This document shows, in pieces, positions 51,306-59,605 of a stretch of 64,000 nt of DNA (positions are counted from its first letter, which is position 1; every line of letters starts with the position of its first letter). The position numbers and the translations under genes were made by a program. The stretch lies in the NCBI GenBank assembly GCA_029781975.1, contig JAKOVQ010000007.1, positions 56,973 through 120,972 on the forward strand, read 5' to 3'. Origin of the DNA: Acidobacteriota bacterium. GTDB taxonomy: Bacteria > Acidobacteriota > Thermoanaerobaculia > UBA5066. The notes beneath the pieces are model-generated. The model was given only the letters and a program-made list of their open reading frames with translations. It did not search any database and had not been told where the DNA came from.

Positions 51306-53198
51306 TCAGTAGCTCAGATCGACCCCGGTGACGAAGCGGCGCCCCGGCGAGGGGTAGCCCGCCACCTCGACGTACTCCCGCCCGAGGAGGTTCGTGACGC
51401 GGACGAACGGCGCGACGTGCTCGAGGAGGCGCGGGCCCGTCGCGGCCAGGTCGAGCCGGAGGTACGACGGGCTCGTCACCCGCGCGAACGTCGCCGCGTC
51501 GACGTCGTCCCGCGCGCCGACGAACAGCCCCGTCAGCTCCGCCGAGGCGCCGCGCGGCAGCGACGCGGCGAGGGTGGCGGAGGCGCGGTGCCGCGGCCGG
51601 CGGAGGAGCGGGAGGCCCGTGTCGCGGTCCTCGGCGTCGAGGTAGGCGTACGACACCCGCGCCGAGAGGAGGTCCGTCAGGCCGCCGCGGAGCGAGGCCT
51701 CGACGCCGCTCATCCGGGCCCGGCCGACGTTGACGTTGGCCTGGGAGGCGAAGTCGTAGCGGATCAGGTCGCGGACGTCGTTCCGGTAGACCGTCGCCTC
51801 CAGGACGAGGTCGCGCCCCGGGAGGAGGGTCCACTCGGCCCCCGCCTCCCACGAGACCGACCGCTCCGGCTGGAGCGCGGGGTTGCCCGAGAAGGGGTAA
51901 TAGAGCTCGCCGGTCGTCGGGGACCGGAACGCCGACCCGGCGGCGGCCCGGAGCTTGAGGGCCGGCACGGGGCGCCAGGCGAGGGCGACGCGCGGGCTCG
52001 TGGCCGCGCCGAACGCGCTGTGCTCGTCGCGCCGGACGCCCGCGGTCACCGCGAGCTTCTCGCCGAGGAGCGCGAGGCGGTCCTCGACGAAGAGCGCCCA
52101 CGTCGTCGTCGCCTCCCCGTCCAGGCTGACGCCGTAGGAGTCCTCGCTCGTGACGGAGGTCCGCTGCCAGTCGGCACCCGCCGAGACCCGGTTGGGCCCC
52201 GCGGCGTGAGTCACGACGAGGCGGCCTCCAGCCCTCCGGGCGCGCGTCTCGGAGAACGTGTAGCCGAACGGGTCGTCGGGGTCGCCGTAGGTGGGGCGGT
52301 CCTCCGCCCAGGTCCCCGCCGCCTCCAGCGAGACGGAGCGGGAGAGCCCGACGGAGAACGGGACGGTGACGAGCGTCGTGTCGGCCGTGGTGAAGCGGCG
52401 GGGGGTCGGGTCGCTCCCCGAGAACGGGATCCCCGTCCGCGACGACTCGCGCCGGACCGTCAGGCCGGCCCGGCCGTCGGGCCCGAGCGCCACGTCGAAG
52501 CCGGCGCTGACGCCGGTGGCCGCGAAGAACTCGTTCGGGAGGTCGCCGCCGACCGTCGTCCGCCGGAAGCCGGCGGTCACCTCGACCGGCCCGCCGCCCC
52601 ACGAGGCCGAGAGCGTCCCCTCGCGCGTCCCCGCATTCCCCGCCGCGACGCTGCCGTTGGCCACCAGGCCCGCTCCGGCCGCGCGGCGAGTCAGGATGCG
52701 GACGACGCCTCCGATCGCCTCGGAGCCGTACAGGGCCGAAAAGGGGCCGCGGACCACCTCGATCCGCTCGACGTTGGCCGTCGAGAGGGTCGCGAGGTCG
52801 ACGCCGCCGAAGAAGGGGCTGTTCACCTCGGCCCCGTCGACGAGGACGAGCGTCTGGTTCGAGTTGGTCCCGCGGAGGAAGAGGGACGTCACCCCCCCGG
52901 GCCCCCCGCCCTGCGAGACGTCGAGACCGGGGACCCTCCGGAGGAGGTCGGCGGCCGAGGTGGCGCGGGAGCGGTCGATCTCCGCGCGGTCGACGACCGT
53001 CGCCGACACGCCGAGCGCCGACTCCGGCTGCGGGACCGCCTCGGCCGTCACGACCACGTCGGCCGTGACGGGGGCGGCCCCCCGCGCCGGGCCGGGCGCG
53101 GGGGTCGGAGCCGGGGTCGGCTCGGGGGACGGTTCCTGGGCACGGATCGGGCTCGTCGCGAGGAGGGCGACGGCGAGGAGGGGGACGAGGGTTTTCAC
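51306..53198 (-). CDS. btuB: TonB-dependent receptor, BtuB-like, under a cobalamin riboswitch
   Basis: A 630-residue outer-membrane beta-barrel. A signal peptide (LVPLLAVALLATSPIRAQ) and a Pro/Thr/Ala-rich spacer precede a plug domain (~40-165). The TonB-box-like DVVVTA is at its start, with ATSAADLLRRVPGLDVSQ, SLFLRGTNSNQTLVLVDG and GPFSALYGSEAIGGVVRILT. Barrel strands follow and the protein ends with aromatic-terminated VDLSY. BtuB-type cobalamin uptake is inferred from the plug signature and from the riboswitch in its leader. GTG at 53198 has GGAGG four bases upstream. Longer frames upstream run through the riboswitch and are rejected. Confidence 0.92.
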   Translation of the reverse strand: MKTLVPLLAVALLATSPIRAQEPSPEPTPAPTPAPGPARGAAPVTADVVVTAEAVPQPESALGVSATVVDRAEIDRSRATSAADLLRRVPGLDVSQGGGPGGVTSLFLRGTNSNQTLVLVDGAEVNSPFFGGVDLATLSTANVERIEVVRGPFSALYGSEAIGGVVRILTRRAAGAGLVANGSVAAGNAGTREGTLSASWGGGPVEVTAGFRRTTVGGDLPNEFFAATGVSAGFDVALGPDGRAGLTVRRESSRTGIPFSGSDPTPRRFTTADTTLVTVPFSVGLSRSVSLEAAGTWAEDRPTYGDPDDPFGYTFSETRARRAGGRLVVTHAAGPNRVSAGADWQRTSVTSEDSYGVSLDGEATTTWALFVEDRLALLGEKLAVTAGVRRDEHSAFGAATSPRVALAWRPVPALKLRAAAGSAFRSPTTGELYYPFSGNPALQPERSVSWEAGAEWTLLPGRDLVLEATVYRNDVRDLIRYDFASQANVNVGRARMSGVEASLRGGLTDLLSARVSYAYLDAEDRDTGLPLLRRPRHRASATLAASLPRGASAELTGLFVGARDDVDAATFARVTSPSYLRLDLAATGPRLLEHVAPFVRVTNLLGREYVEVAGYPSPGRRFVTGVDLSY

Positions 53199-53299
53199 GA
53201 GACCTCCGGTCACGCCTGGCCCGCCTCCCCATCGGGAAGGCCGGGGCTCGCGCCGGAGGCGCGGCCCGGCCCCCTCGAGCCCCGGAGGAGGCGGAACAC

Positions 53300-53515
53300 C
53301 GATGCGAAGGCCGTCGGGCAGGTCTCCTGGCTCCCGGATCGTCCGCGTCCGGACCCCTTCCCGGAGGCCCAACCCGCGCGGGGCGCGGATCGCGGGACTC
53401 CAGTGGGATGTCGTCCGGCGCGTCCCCGGTCACAGTGGCGGGGGCCGCGCGGGAATCTCACCCGCTTCCCTCTCTCGCCCCCCGGAGGCGGGGGACCCGA
53501 GGGCCGTGGAAAAGA
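53300..53515 (-). ncRNA. Cobalamin (B12) riboswitch
   Basis: The minus strand carries the conserved core GGGAAGCGGGTGAGATTCCC, then CCCCGCCACTGTGACC and the B12 box GCCAGGAGACCTGCC (53331-53317). A perfect 8-bp inverted repeat (53243-53250 with 53276-53283), just before the receptor gene, could be the expression platform. A TATCCT at 53532-53527 is a likely -10. The outer limits are approximate. It should repress the TonB receptor when adenosylcobalamin is plentiful. Confidence 0.93.
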
Positions 53516-53549
53516 ACGAGGGGGCGAGGATAGCACCGCCGGCTGGCGG

Positions 53550-54317
53550 TCAGCGGACCCGGCCGGGGCTCGCCCCCGCGCCGGCGAGGAGGGCTCGCGT
53601 GGCGGGGTGCGACGGCCGCGCCAGGACGTCGCGCGCCGGCCCCTCCTCCACCACCTGCCCCTCCGCCATCACCACGAGGCGCGTCGCGAAGTCGCGGACG
53701 AAGTCGTCGTCGTGCGACGTGACGACCAGCGTCCGGCCCTCGCCCGCGAGCCTCTCGAGCGTCTCGCCCAGGTCGGCGCGGCGCGCCGGGTCGAGCGAGG
53801 CCGTCGGCTCGTCCATCAGGAGGAGCGGCGGGTCGACGGCGAGGGCGCGCGCGATGGCGACGCGCTGCGCCTCGCCCCCCGAGAGCTGGCGCGGCAGCGC
53901 GGCGGTCCGGTGGCCGACGCCGAGCGACTCGAGGAGGGCCGCCGCCTTCGCCTCCGCGTCCGCGCGCGGGACGCCGAGGACGTGGACCGGCGCGAGGGTG
54001 ACGTTGCCCAGGGCGTCGAGGTGCTCGAAGAGGCCGTGCTGCTGGAAGACGAGCGCGACCTTCCGCCGGAGCGGCGACAGCGCCCGCTCGCTCGGCGTCG
54101 GCCCCGGCGCGAGCCGGAAGCCGTCGACCTCGATCGTCCCCGCGTCGAACGGCTCGAGGGCCGCGACGCTCCGGAGGACGGTCGTCTTCCCGCCGCCCGA
54201 CAGGCCCATCAGCGCGACGATCTCCCCGCGGGCCGCCGCGAGGTCCACACCCCGCAGGACCTGACGGGTCCCCCGCGCGAGCGAGAGGCCGGAGACGGCG
54301 AGGACCGGGCCCGTCAC
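53550..54317 (-). CDS. Polar amino acid ABC transporter ATP-binding protein
   Basis: A 255-residue ATPase of the GlnQ/HisP type. Walker A is GLSGGGKTT (residues ~40-48), the Q loop is VALVFQQHGLFEHL, the signature is LSGGEAQRVAIARAL, Walker B is LLLMDEPTASLDP and the switch His lies in VTSHDDDFV. It starts with GTG at 54317, overlapping the permease stop, and has an ordinary length. It energises the adjacent fused binding-protein/permease. It is not under the cobalamin riboswitch, which lies downstream. Ligand specificity probably concerns an amino acid. Confidence 0.93.
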   Translation of the reverse strand: MTGPVLAVSGLSLARGTRQVLRGVDLAAARGEIVALMGLSGGGKTTVLRSVAALEPFDAGTIEVDGFRLAPGPTPSERALSPLRRKVALVFQQHGLFEHLDALGNVTLAPVHVLGVPRADAEAKAAALLESLGVGHRTAALPRQLSGGEAQRVAIARALAVDPPLLLMDEPTASLDPARRADLGETLERLAGEGRTLVVTSHDDDFVRDFATRLVVMAEGQVVEEGPARDVLARPSHPATRALLAGAGASPGRVR

Positions 54318-55870
54318 GGCTCCCCCTTCCAGCGCGCCTCGAGCCGCCCCGCCAGGCGCGAGAGCGGGAGCGACATCGCGAGGTAGAGCGCGGCGCAGAG
54401 CGCCCCGGGGACCACCCAGCTCCCGACGTTCACGGCGAAGATCGAGGTCTGCTTCGTGAGCTCGACGACCGTGATGACCGAGACGAGCGAGGAGTCCTTC
54501 AGGAGCGCGACGAAGTCGTTCGTCATCGGCGGCAGGGCGAGCCGGAAGGCGAGCGGGCCGCGGACGAGGCGGAGGACCTGTCCCTCGGTGAAGCCGAGCG
54601 TCCGGGCCGCCTCGAGCTGCGTCTTCCCCACGGCCTCCAGCGCGCCGCGGTAGATCTCGCTCTCGTAGGCGGCGTAGTTCAGGCCGAGGCCGAGGAGGGC
54701 GGCGGCGAAGGCGGGGAGCCGGACCCACCCCGAGAGGCCGTAGTAGATGACGAAGAGCTGGAGGAGGACCGGGGTCCCGCGCGTCACCTCGACGTAGGCC
54801 GTCAGGACGCCCCGCAGGAGCCTGCCGCCGTAGATCCGCCCGCTCGCGATCGCCACGCCGACGGTCACCGCGAGGGTCATCGCGAGGCACGAGAGGAGGA
54901 TCGTCACCCCCGCCGCGCGGAGGAGCGCGGGGAGGTAGGCGACCACGGCGCTCGCGCGGTCGGCCGGGGCCGCCCCCGGTGCGCCGGGCGCGGGGGCGGG
55001 CGTCCCCTCACCCGCGAGGACCCGCGCGTAGAGCGCCGCCTGGTCGTCGCTCCAGAGGTTCCAGCTCCGGAAGATCCGCTCGAGCGTCCCGTCCCGCATC
55101 ATGTCGCGCAGCTTTCCGTCCAGCGCGTCGCGCAGGGCCGCGTTCTCCTTCGACAGGACGCCGACGTACCGCCCCGTCGCGGCCGCCTCCGGCTGGATCG
55201 AGAGCCCCGCGACCCGCCTCGTGGACCGGAGCGCCAGGACGTTGTCGAGGAGGACCGCGTCGAGGCGCCCCTGCGCGAGGTCCTCGTAGGGGTGGACGTC
55301 GTCGTCGTACGAGACCGGGACGACGCCGTGCTCGCGGCGCGCGGCCAGGAGGATCTCGTAGGCGATCGTCCCGCCGAGCGTCCCGACGCGCCGGCCGCGG
55401 AGGTCGGCCAGGGACCGGTAGCGGTCCCCGTCGCCCCGGCGGACCGTCAGGACCTCGCGGAACTCGAAGTAGGGGACCGTGACCGCGAGCGCCGCGCGCC
55501 GCGCCGGGGTCTCCTCGACGCCGGAGAGGCCGATCTCGAAGTCGCCGCGCGCCACCGACTGGTCGATGGACGAGTACGCCACCTGGACGAACTGCGCCGT
55601 CCGCCCCGTCCGCCGGGCGAGCTCGGCGGCGATCTCCACGTCGAACCCGCGCAGCTTCGACGGGTCGCGCGGGTCGGCCTCGACGAACGGCGCGCCCCCC
55701 TCCGCGTCCCCGCCCCAGCGGAGGAGCGCCGGCGCGCCGGGCGCGCCCGGCGCGGGAGCCGCGGAGGCGCCGCAAGCCGCAAGGGCCGCGAAGGCCAAGA
55801 GCGCCGCGAGCGCCGTGCGGGCACCGGGAGCCGGGGGCCGGCGGCGCGGTGCGGGCGGCCGCGCCGTCAT
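54314..55870 (-). CDS. Fused amino acid-binding lipoprotein and ABC permease
   Basis: A 518-residue fusion. A lipobox-like signal (ALLAFAALAACGAS) precedes a type-3 solute-binding domain (~45-285; PSKLRGFDVEIAAELARRTG, FEIGLSGVEETPARRAAL, VGTLGGTIAYEILLA, NAALRDALDGKLRDMMRDGTLERIF). An Ala/Pro linker and a permease domain (~310-515) follow, the latter with TRGTPVLLQLFVIYYGL, and LNYAAYESEIYRGALEAVGKTQLEAARTLG as the EAA loop contacting the ATPase. Such fused systems are known (GlnPQ). ATG at 55870 overlaps the PSD stop and the stop overlaps the ATPase start. A lipid-attached N-terminus plus a membrane-spanning C-terminus is unusual; uncleaved signal anchoring is an alternative. Confidence 0.9.
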   Translation of the reverse strand: MTARPPAPRRRPPAPGARTALAALLAFAALAACGASAAPAPGAPGAPALLRWGGDAEGGAPFVEADPRDPSKLRGFDVEIAAELARRTGRTAQFVQVAYSSIDQSVARGDFEIGLSGVEETPARRAALAVTVPYFEFREVLTVRRGDGDRYRSLADLRGRRVGTLGGTIAYEILLAARREHGVVPVSYDDDVHPYEDLAQGRLDAVLLDNVLALRSTRRVAGLSIQPEAAATGRYVGVLSKENAALRDALDGKLRDMMRDGTLERIFRSWNLWSDDQAALYARVLAGEGTPAPAPGAPGAAPADRASAVVAYLPALLRAAGVTILLSCLAMTLAVTVGVAIASGRIYGGRLLRGVLTAYVEVTRGTPVLLQLFVIYYGLSGWVRLPAFAAALLGLGLNYAAYESEIYRGALEAVGKTQLEAARTLGFTEGQVLRLVRGPLAFRLALPPMTNDFVALLKDSSLVSVITVVELTKQTSIFAVNVGSWVVPGALCAALYLAMSLPLSRLAGRLEARWKGEP

Positions 55871-56733
55871 CCCGCGAACGCTCCCAGGAGCTCCCCCACC
55901 TTCACGGGCCCGAGCGGGCGGGTGAAGGAGAACGCGCCCGCCTTCTCCCCGCCCACCAGGAGGACGACCGTCGACCCGAGCTCGAACGCCCCGAGGTCGT
56001 CGCCCGGCGCGCACGGGAGGCCCGGGATCTCCAGCCGTCCGGTGCGCGGCAGCTCCCGGCCGGAGAGCCAGCGCGCGTCGATGACGCACCCGCCGACGTG
56101 CGTGGCGCCGACGAGGACCGCGGCGACGGCGAGCCCCTCGTCGGGCCCCGTCCCCTCGGCGATCCAGACCGCCCGCCGGTTCCTCACGTAGAGGCCGGGC
56201 GTGAACGCGGTCGACGCCTCGTTCACGGGCCAGAGCTCCCCCTCGACCCGGCTCGCGGCGAGGACGCGGCCGTCGCAGGGGACGTGGATCCGGTGGTAGT
56301 CGCGCGGGGCGAGGTAGAGGGTGGCGTAGGCCGCCCCGGCGAACCGGGACGTCAGGGGGTCGCCCGCGAGGAGCTCGTCGACCCGGTACGGGAGCCCCTT
56401 GGCCTGGAGGAGCGTCCCCTCCTCCACCCGCCCCGAGGCGATCAGCGCGCCGTCGACCGGCGAGCTCACGCGGCCGGGAACGGGGGGGGCCTGGGGCCTC
56501 AGGCCCGGCTTCAGCCGGCGCGTGAAGAAGTCGAGGAAGGAGGCGTACTCCTCGAGGGGCCTCTCGGCCTCGGAGAGGTCGGCCCCGTACGAGGCGGCGA
56601 AGCGCCCGAGGAGCGTCCGCCGGAGCCCCCGCGGCAGCGGGAGGCGGGCCGCGACGCCGACCGCTCCCGAGCCGAGCTTCTTCGGGTAGAGCGCCAGGAG
56701 GCGGAGCGAGGGGGGCGGGGACGGGTCCGGCAT
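55867..56733 (-). CDS. psd: Phosphatidylserine decarboxylase
   Basis: A 288-residue pyruvoyl-dependent decarboxylase that makes phosphatidylethanolamine at the membrane. Motifs include SPVDGALIASGRVEEG, YLAPRDYHRIHVPCDGRV (residues ~139-156) and the self-cleavage site FELGSTVVLL near the C-terminus (LGST, cut between Gly and Ser to give the pyruvoyl group). Length fits the bacterial class I enzyme. ATG at 56733 is chosen because a TATGAT box ends seven bases before it; the in-frame ATG at 56745 overlaps that box. Its stop overlaps the permease start, but a functional link with the transporter is not obvious. Confidence 0.94.
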   Translation of the reverse strand: MPDPSPPPSLRLLALYPKKLGSGAVGVAARLPLPRGLRRTLLGRFAASYGADLSEAERPLEEYASFLDFFTRRLKPGLRPQAPPVPGRVSSPVDGALIASGRVEEGTLLQAKGLPYRVDELLAGDPLTSRFAGAAYATLYLAPRDYHRIHVPCDGRVLAASRVEGELWPVNEASTAFTPGLYVRNRRAVWIAEGTGPDEGLAVAAVLVGATHVGGCVIDARWLSGRELPRTGRLEIPGLPCAPGDDLGAFELGSTVVLLVGGEKAGAFSFTRPLGPVKVGELLGAFAG

Positions 56734-56740
56734 CGCGGCT

Positions 56741-56746
56741 ATCATA
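56741..56746 (-). promoter_or_regulatory. -10 element of psd (leaderless)
   Basis: TATGAT on the minus strand ends seven bases before the ATG at 56733. No Shine-Dalgarno site is visible. Prediction only. Confidence 0.45.
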
Positions 56747-56803
56747 GGGTTCCGGCCCGACAATTCGCTCGGCCCCCAGGGCCCCTTCTGGAAGGAGTCG
56801 CCC

Positions 56804-58609
56804 ATGAGCACGACCGTCTCCGCCGCCGAGATCGGCTCTCCCCTCTCCGACAACCGCCACCTCCTCGCCTGGATCGACGAGTGCGCCCGGCTCTGCAAGC
56901 CCGACCGGGTCGTCTGGTGCGACGGGAGCGAGGAGGAGAAGGAGCGGCTGACGGCGCTGGCCGTGGCGCAGGGGGTCCTGATCCCGCTCAACCAGGAGAA
57001 GCTCCCCGGCTGCTACCTCCACCGGTCGGACCCGGCGGACGTGGCCCGGGTGGAGCACCTCACCTTCATCTGCACGCCGACCCGCGAGGAGGCGGGGCCC
57101 AACAACAACTGGATGGCCCCCGACGAGGCGTACCGCAAGCTCGGCCAGCTCTTCGACGGCTCCATGAAGGGACGGACGATGTACGTCGTCCCGTACGTCA
57201 TGGGGCCGCTCGGCTCGCCCCTCGCCAAGGTCGGGATCGAGCTGACCGACAGCGTCTACGTCGTCCTGAACATGCGGATCATGGCGCGGATGGGGACGCG
57301 CGCCCTCCGGATGCTCGGGGACTCCGACGGCTTCAACCGCGGCCTCCACTCGATGCTCGACCTGAACCCCGACCGGCGGTACATCTGCCACTTCCCGCAG
57401 GACAACGCGATCTGGTCCATCGGGTCGGGATACGGCGGGAACGTCCTCCTCGGCAAGAAGTGCCTCGCGCTGAGGATCGGCTCCTACCTCGGCCGCCAGG
57501 AGGGGTGGATGGCCGAGCACATGCTCATCATGGGGGTCGAGGAGCCGAACGGCGACACGACGTACGTCGCCGCCGCGTTCCCGAGCGCCTGCGGCAAGAC
57601 GAACTTCGCGATGCTGATCCCGCCGAAGAGGTTCCAGGGGTGGAAGGTCTGGACCGTCGGCGACGACATCTGCTGGATGAAGCCGGGACCCGACGGGAGG
57701 TTCTGGGCGATCAACCCGGAGGCGGGCTACTTCGGCGTGGCGCCGGGGACGAACTCCCTCACGAACCCGAACGCGATGGAGTCGGTGCGGCGGGACTCCC
57801 TCTTCACGAACGTCGCGATGACGCCCGACGGCGACGTCTGGTGGGAGGGGAAGGACGGGGTCGCGCCCGAGGAGCTGATCGACTGGAAGGGACGCCCCTG
57901 GAAGAGGGGCTCGACCGAGAAGGCGGCCCACCCCAACAGCCGCTTCACCGCCCCCGCGACGAACAACCCCGCCCTCTCCCCCCGCGTCAACGACCGCAAC
58001 GGCGTGCCGATCTCGGCCATCATCTTCGGCGGCCGCCGCTCGACCACGGTGCCGCTCGTCCTGCAGGCGTTCAACTGGACCCACGGCGTCTACCTCGGCG
58101 CGACGATGGGCTCGGAGACGACCGCGGCCGCCGTCGGGAAGGAAGGGGTCGTCCGGCGCGACCCGATGGCGATGCTCCCCTTCGCCGGCTACGACATGGG
58201 GCGGTACTTCGACCACTGGCTGAACATGGAGGGGAAGGTCGAGTACCTCCCGAAGGTCTTCCTCGTGAACTGGTTCCGGCGGGGACCCGACGGCGCGTTC
58301 CTCTGGCCCGGCTTCGGCGAGAACATGCGCGTCCTGAAGTGGATCATCGACCGCGCCCGCGGCCGCGCCGGGGCCTGGGAGACGCCGATCGGCTGGGTCC
58401 CGAAGTGGGCCGACATGGACATGCGCGACCTCGCCGTCCCGATCGAGGACGTGGAGGACGCCCAGCGGATCGACGTGGAGGAGTGGAAGCGCGAGATCGC
58501 CGACCAGGAGGAGTTCTTCGAGAAGTACCGGTCGACGATGCCGAAGGAGATCGTCCTCGAGCGGGAGATCATCCGCTCGCGGCTCGAGAGGGCCGGCAGG
58601 AAGGGCTGA
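56804..58609 (+). CDS. pckG: Phosphoenolpyruvate carboxykinase (GTP)
   Basis: A 601-residue GTP-dependent enzyme that interconverts oxaloacetate and PEP for gluconeogenesis. The P loop with its hyper-reactive cysteine, AAFPSACGKTNFAML, is at ~255-269. Other family features are the N-terminal CDGSEEEKERL, substrate-binding TYVVPYVMGPLGSPL-like MYVVPYVMGPLGSP, FIxTPTREEAG-like STRIPLE in FICTPTREEAGPNNNW and the FGGRRSTTVPLV loop. Length is normal for the GTP class. The ATG at 56804 has GGAAGGAG upstream. It is divergent from psd across a 70-bp region. Confidence 0.97.
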   Translation: MSTTVSAAEIGSPLSDNRHLLAWIDECARLCKPDRVVWCDGSEEEKERLTALAVAQGVLIPLNQEKLPGCYLHRSDPADVARVEHLTFICTPTREEAGPNNNWMAPDEAYRKLGQLFDGSMKGRTMYVVPYVMGPLGSPLAKVGIELTDSVYVVLNMRIMARMGTRALRMLGDSDGFNRGLHSMLDLNPDRRYICHFPQDNAIWSIGSGYGGNVLLGKKCLALRIGSYLGRQEGWMAEHMLIMGVEEPNGDTTYVAAAFPSACGKTNFAMLIPPKRFQGWKVWTVGDDICWMKPGPDGRFWAINPEAGYFGVAPGTNSLTNPNAMESVRRDSLFTNVAMTPDGDVWWEGKDGVAPEELIDWKGRPWKRGSTEKAAHPNSRFTAPATNNPALSPRVNDRNGVPISAIIFGGRRSTTVPLVLQAFNWTHGVYLGATMGSETTAAAVGKEGVVRRDPMAMLPFAGYDMGRYFDHWLNMEGKVEYLPKVFLVNWFRRGPDGAFLWPGFGENMRVLKWIIDRARGRAGAWETPIGWVPKWADMDMRDLAVPIEDVEDAQRIDVEEWKREIADQEEFFEKYRSTMPKEIVLEREIIRSRLERAGRKG

Positions 58610-58616
58610 CCGGGCG

Positions 58617-59564
58617 TCAGACCCGTCCCTTGAGCGACTCCCCCGCCTCGACCAGCGCCGAGGCGATCCCCGGCTCGTCGGCGGCGTGCCCGCAGCCCGG
58701 GACGATCACCAGCTTCGCCGCGGGCCACGCCTTCGCCAGCTCGTAGGCGGAGACCGCCGGGCAGACCATGTCGTACCGCCCCTGGACGATGACGCCGGGG
58801 AGGTGCGCGATCTTCGCGACGTCGCGGAGGAGCCGGTCGTCCGGGTCGAGGAACGCGTTGTTGACGAAGTAGTGCGCCTCGATCCGCGCCAGGGCCACCT
58901 CGCCCGGGAGGTCCTCCTCCGAAGGCGGGGGACCGTCGTACACGAGGTGGGAGGCCTTCTCCTCCCAGAGGTTCCAGGCGAGGGCCGCCTCGCGGACGAC
59001 GGCGGGGTCGTCCGAGGTGAGGCGGCGGTGGTAGGCGTGCATCACGTCGCCCCGCTCGGCAGGCGTCAGGACCGAGAGGAACTCCTCCCAGCCGTCCGGG
59101 AAGACCCGCTGGACGCCGCCGCCGAACGTCCAGGCGACCTCGCTCTCGCGGGAGAGGAAGATCCCCCTGAGGACGAGGCCCGTCACCCTCTCGGGGTGGC
59201 TCTCGGCGTAGGCGAGGCCGAGCGTCGAGCCCCAGGAGCCGCCGTGGACGAGCCACCTCTCGATCCCCAGCGCCTCGCGGATCCTCTCCGTGTCGGCGAC
59301 GAGGTCCCACGTGGTGTTCTCGCGGAGCTCGCCGAGCGGGGTGGAGCGGCCGCTGCCGCGCTGGTCGAAGAGGACCACCCGCCAGTGGGAGGGGTCGAGG
59401 AACCGGCGGTGGACGGGGGAGATCCCCGCGCCGGGGCCGCCGTGGAAGAAGACGACGGGAGGCCCGTCCGGGTTGCCCGCCTCCTCGACGTGCAGCTCGT
59501 GCAGGTCCGAGACCCGGAGGCGGAAGGTACGGTAGGGCTCGAGTGGGGGGAAGAGCTCGGTCAC
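58617..59564 (-). CDS. pip: Proline iminopeptidase
   Basis: A 315-residue alpha/beta hydrolase of peptidase family S33 that releases N-terminal proline. Visible are the oxyanion region FFHGGPGAG (residues ~36-44), FDQRGSGRSTP, the nucleophile elbow GGSWGSTLGLAYA with Ser ~111, the acid region QGRYDMVCP and the histidine in PGCGHAADEPG. Length and motif order match the proline iminopeptidase subgroup. GTG at 59564 is six bases after a TAATAT box, so the transcript is probably leaderless. It is convergent with pckG, with seven bases between the stops. Confidence 0.95.
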   Translation of the reverse strand: MTELFPPLEPYRTFRLRVSDLHELHVEEAGNPDGPPVVFFHGGPGAGISPVHRRFLDPSHWRVVLFDQRGSGRSTPLGELRENTTWDLVADTERIREALGIERWLVHGGSWGSTLGLAYAESHPERVTGLVLRGIFLSRESEVAWTFGGGVQRVFPDGWEEFLSVLTPAERGDVMHAYHRRLTSDDPAVVREAALAWNLWEEKASHLVYDGPPPSEEDLPGEVALARIEAHYFVNNAFLDPDDRLLRDVAKIAHLPGVIVQGRYDMVCPAVSAYELAKAWPAAKLVIVPGCGHAADEPGIASALVEAGESLKGRV

Positions 59565-59570
59565 GGGCGG

Positions 59571-59576
59571 ATATTA
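59571..59576 (-). promoter_or_regulatory. -10 element of pip (leaderless)
   Basis: TAATAT on the minus strand ends six bases before the GTG at 59564, with no Shine-Dalgarno site between. Prediction only. Confidence 0.5.
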
Positions 59577-59605
59577 CGTGCTTCGCCCTCCCGGGGTTCG
59601 GGCGG

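Noticed and set aside
53198..53372. A longer N-terminus for the TonB receptor.
   Set aside because: It would be read through the riboswitch core and has no signal peptide; GTG at 53198 gives a normal signal peptide and has GGAGG.
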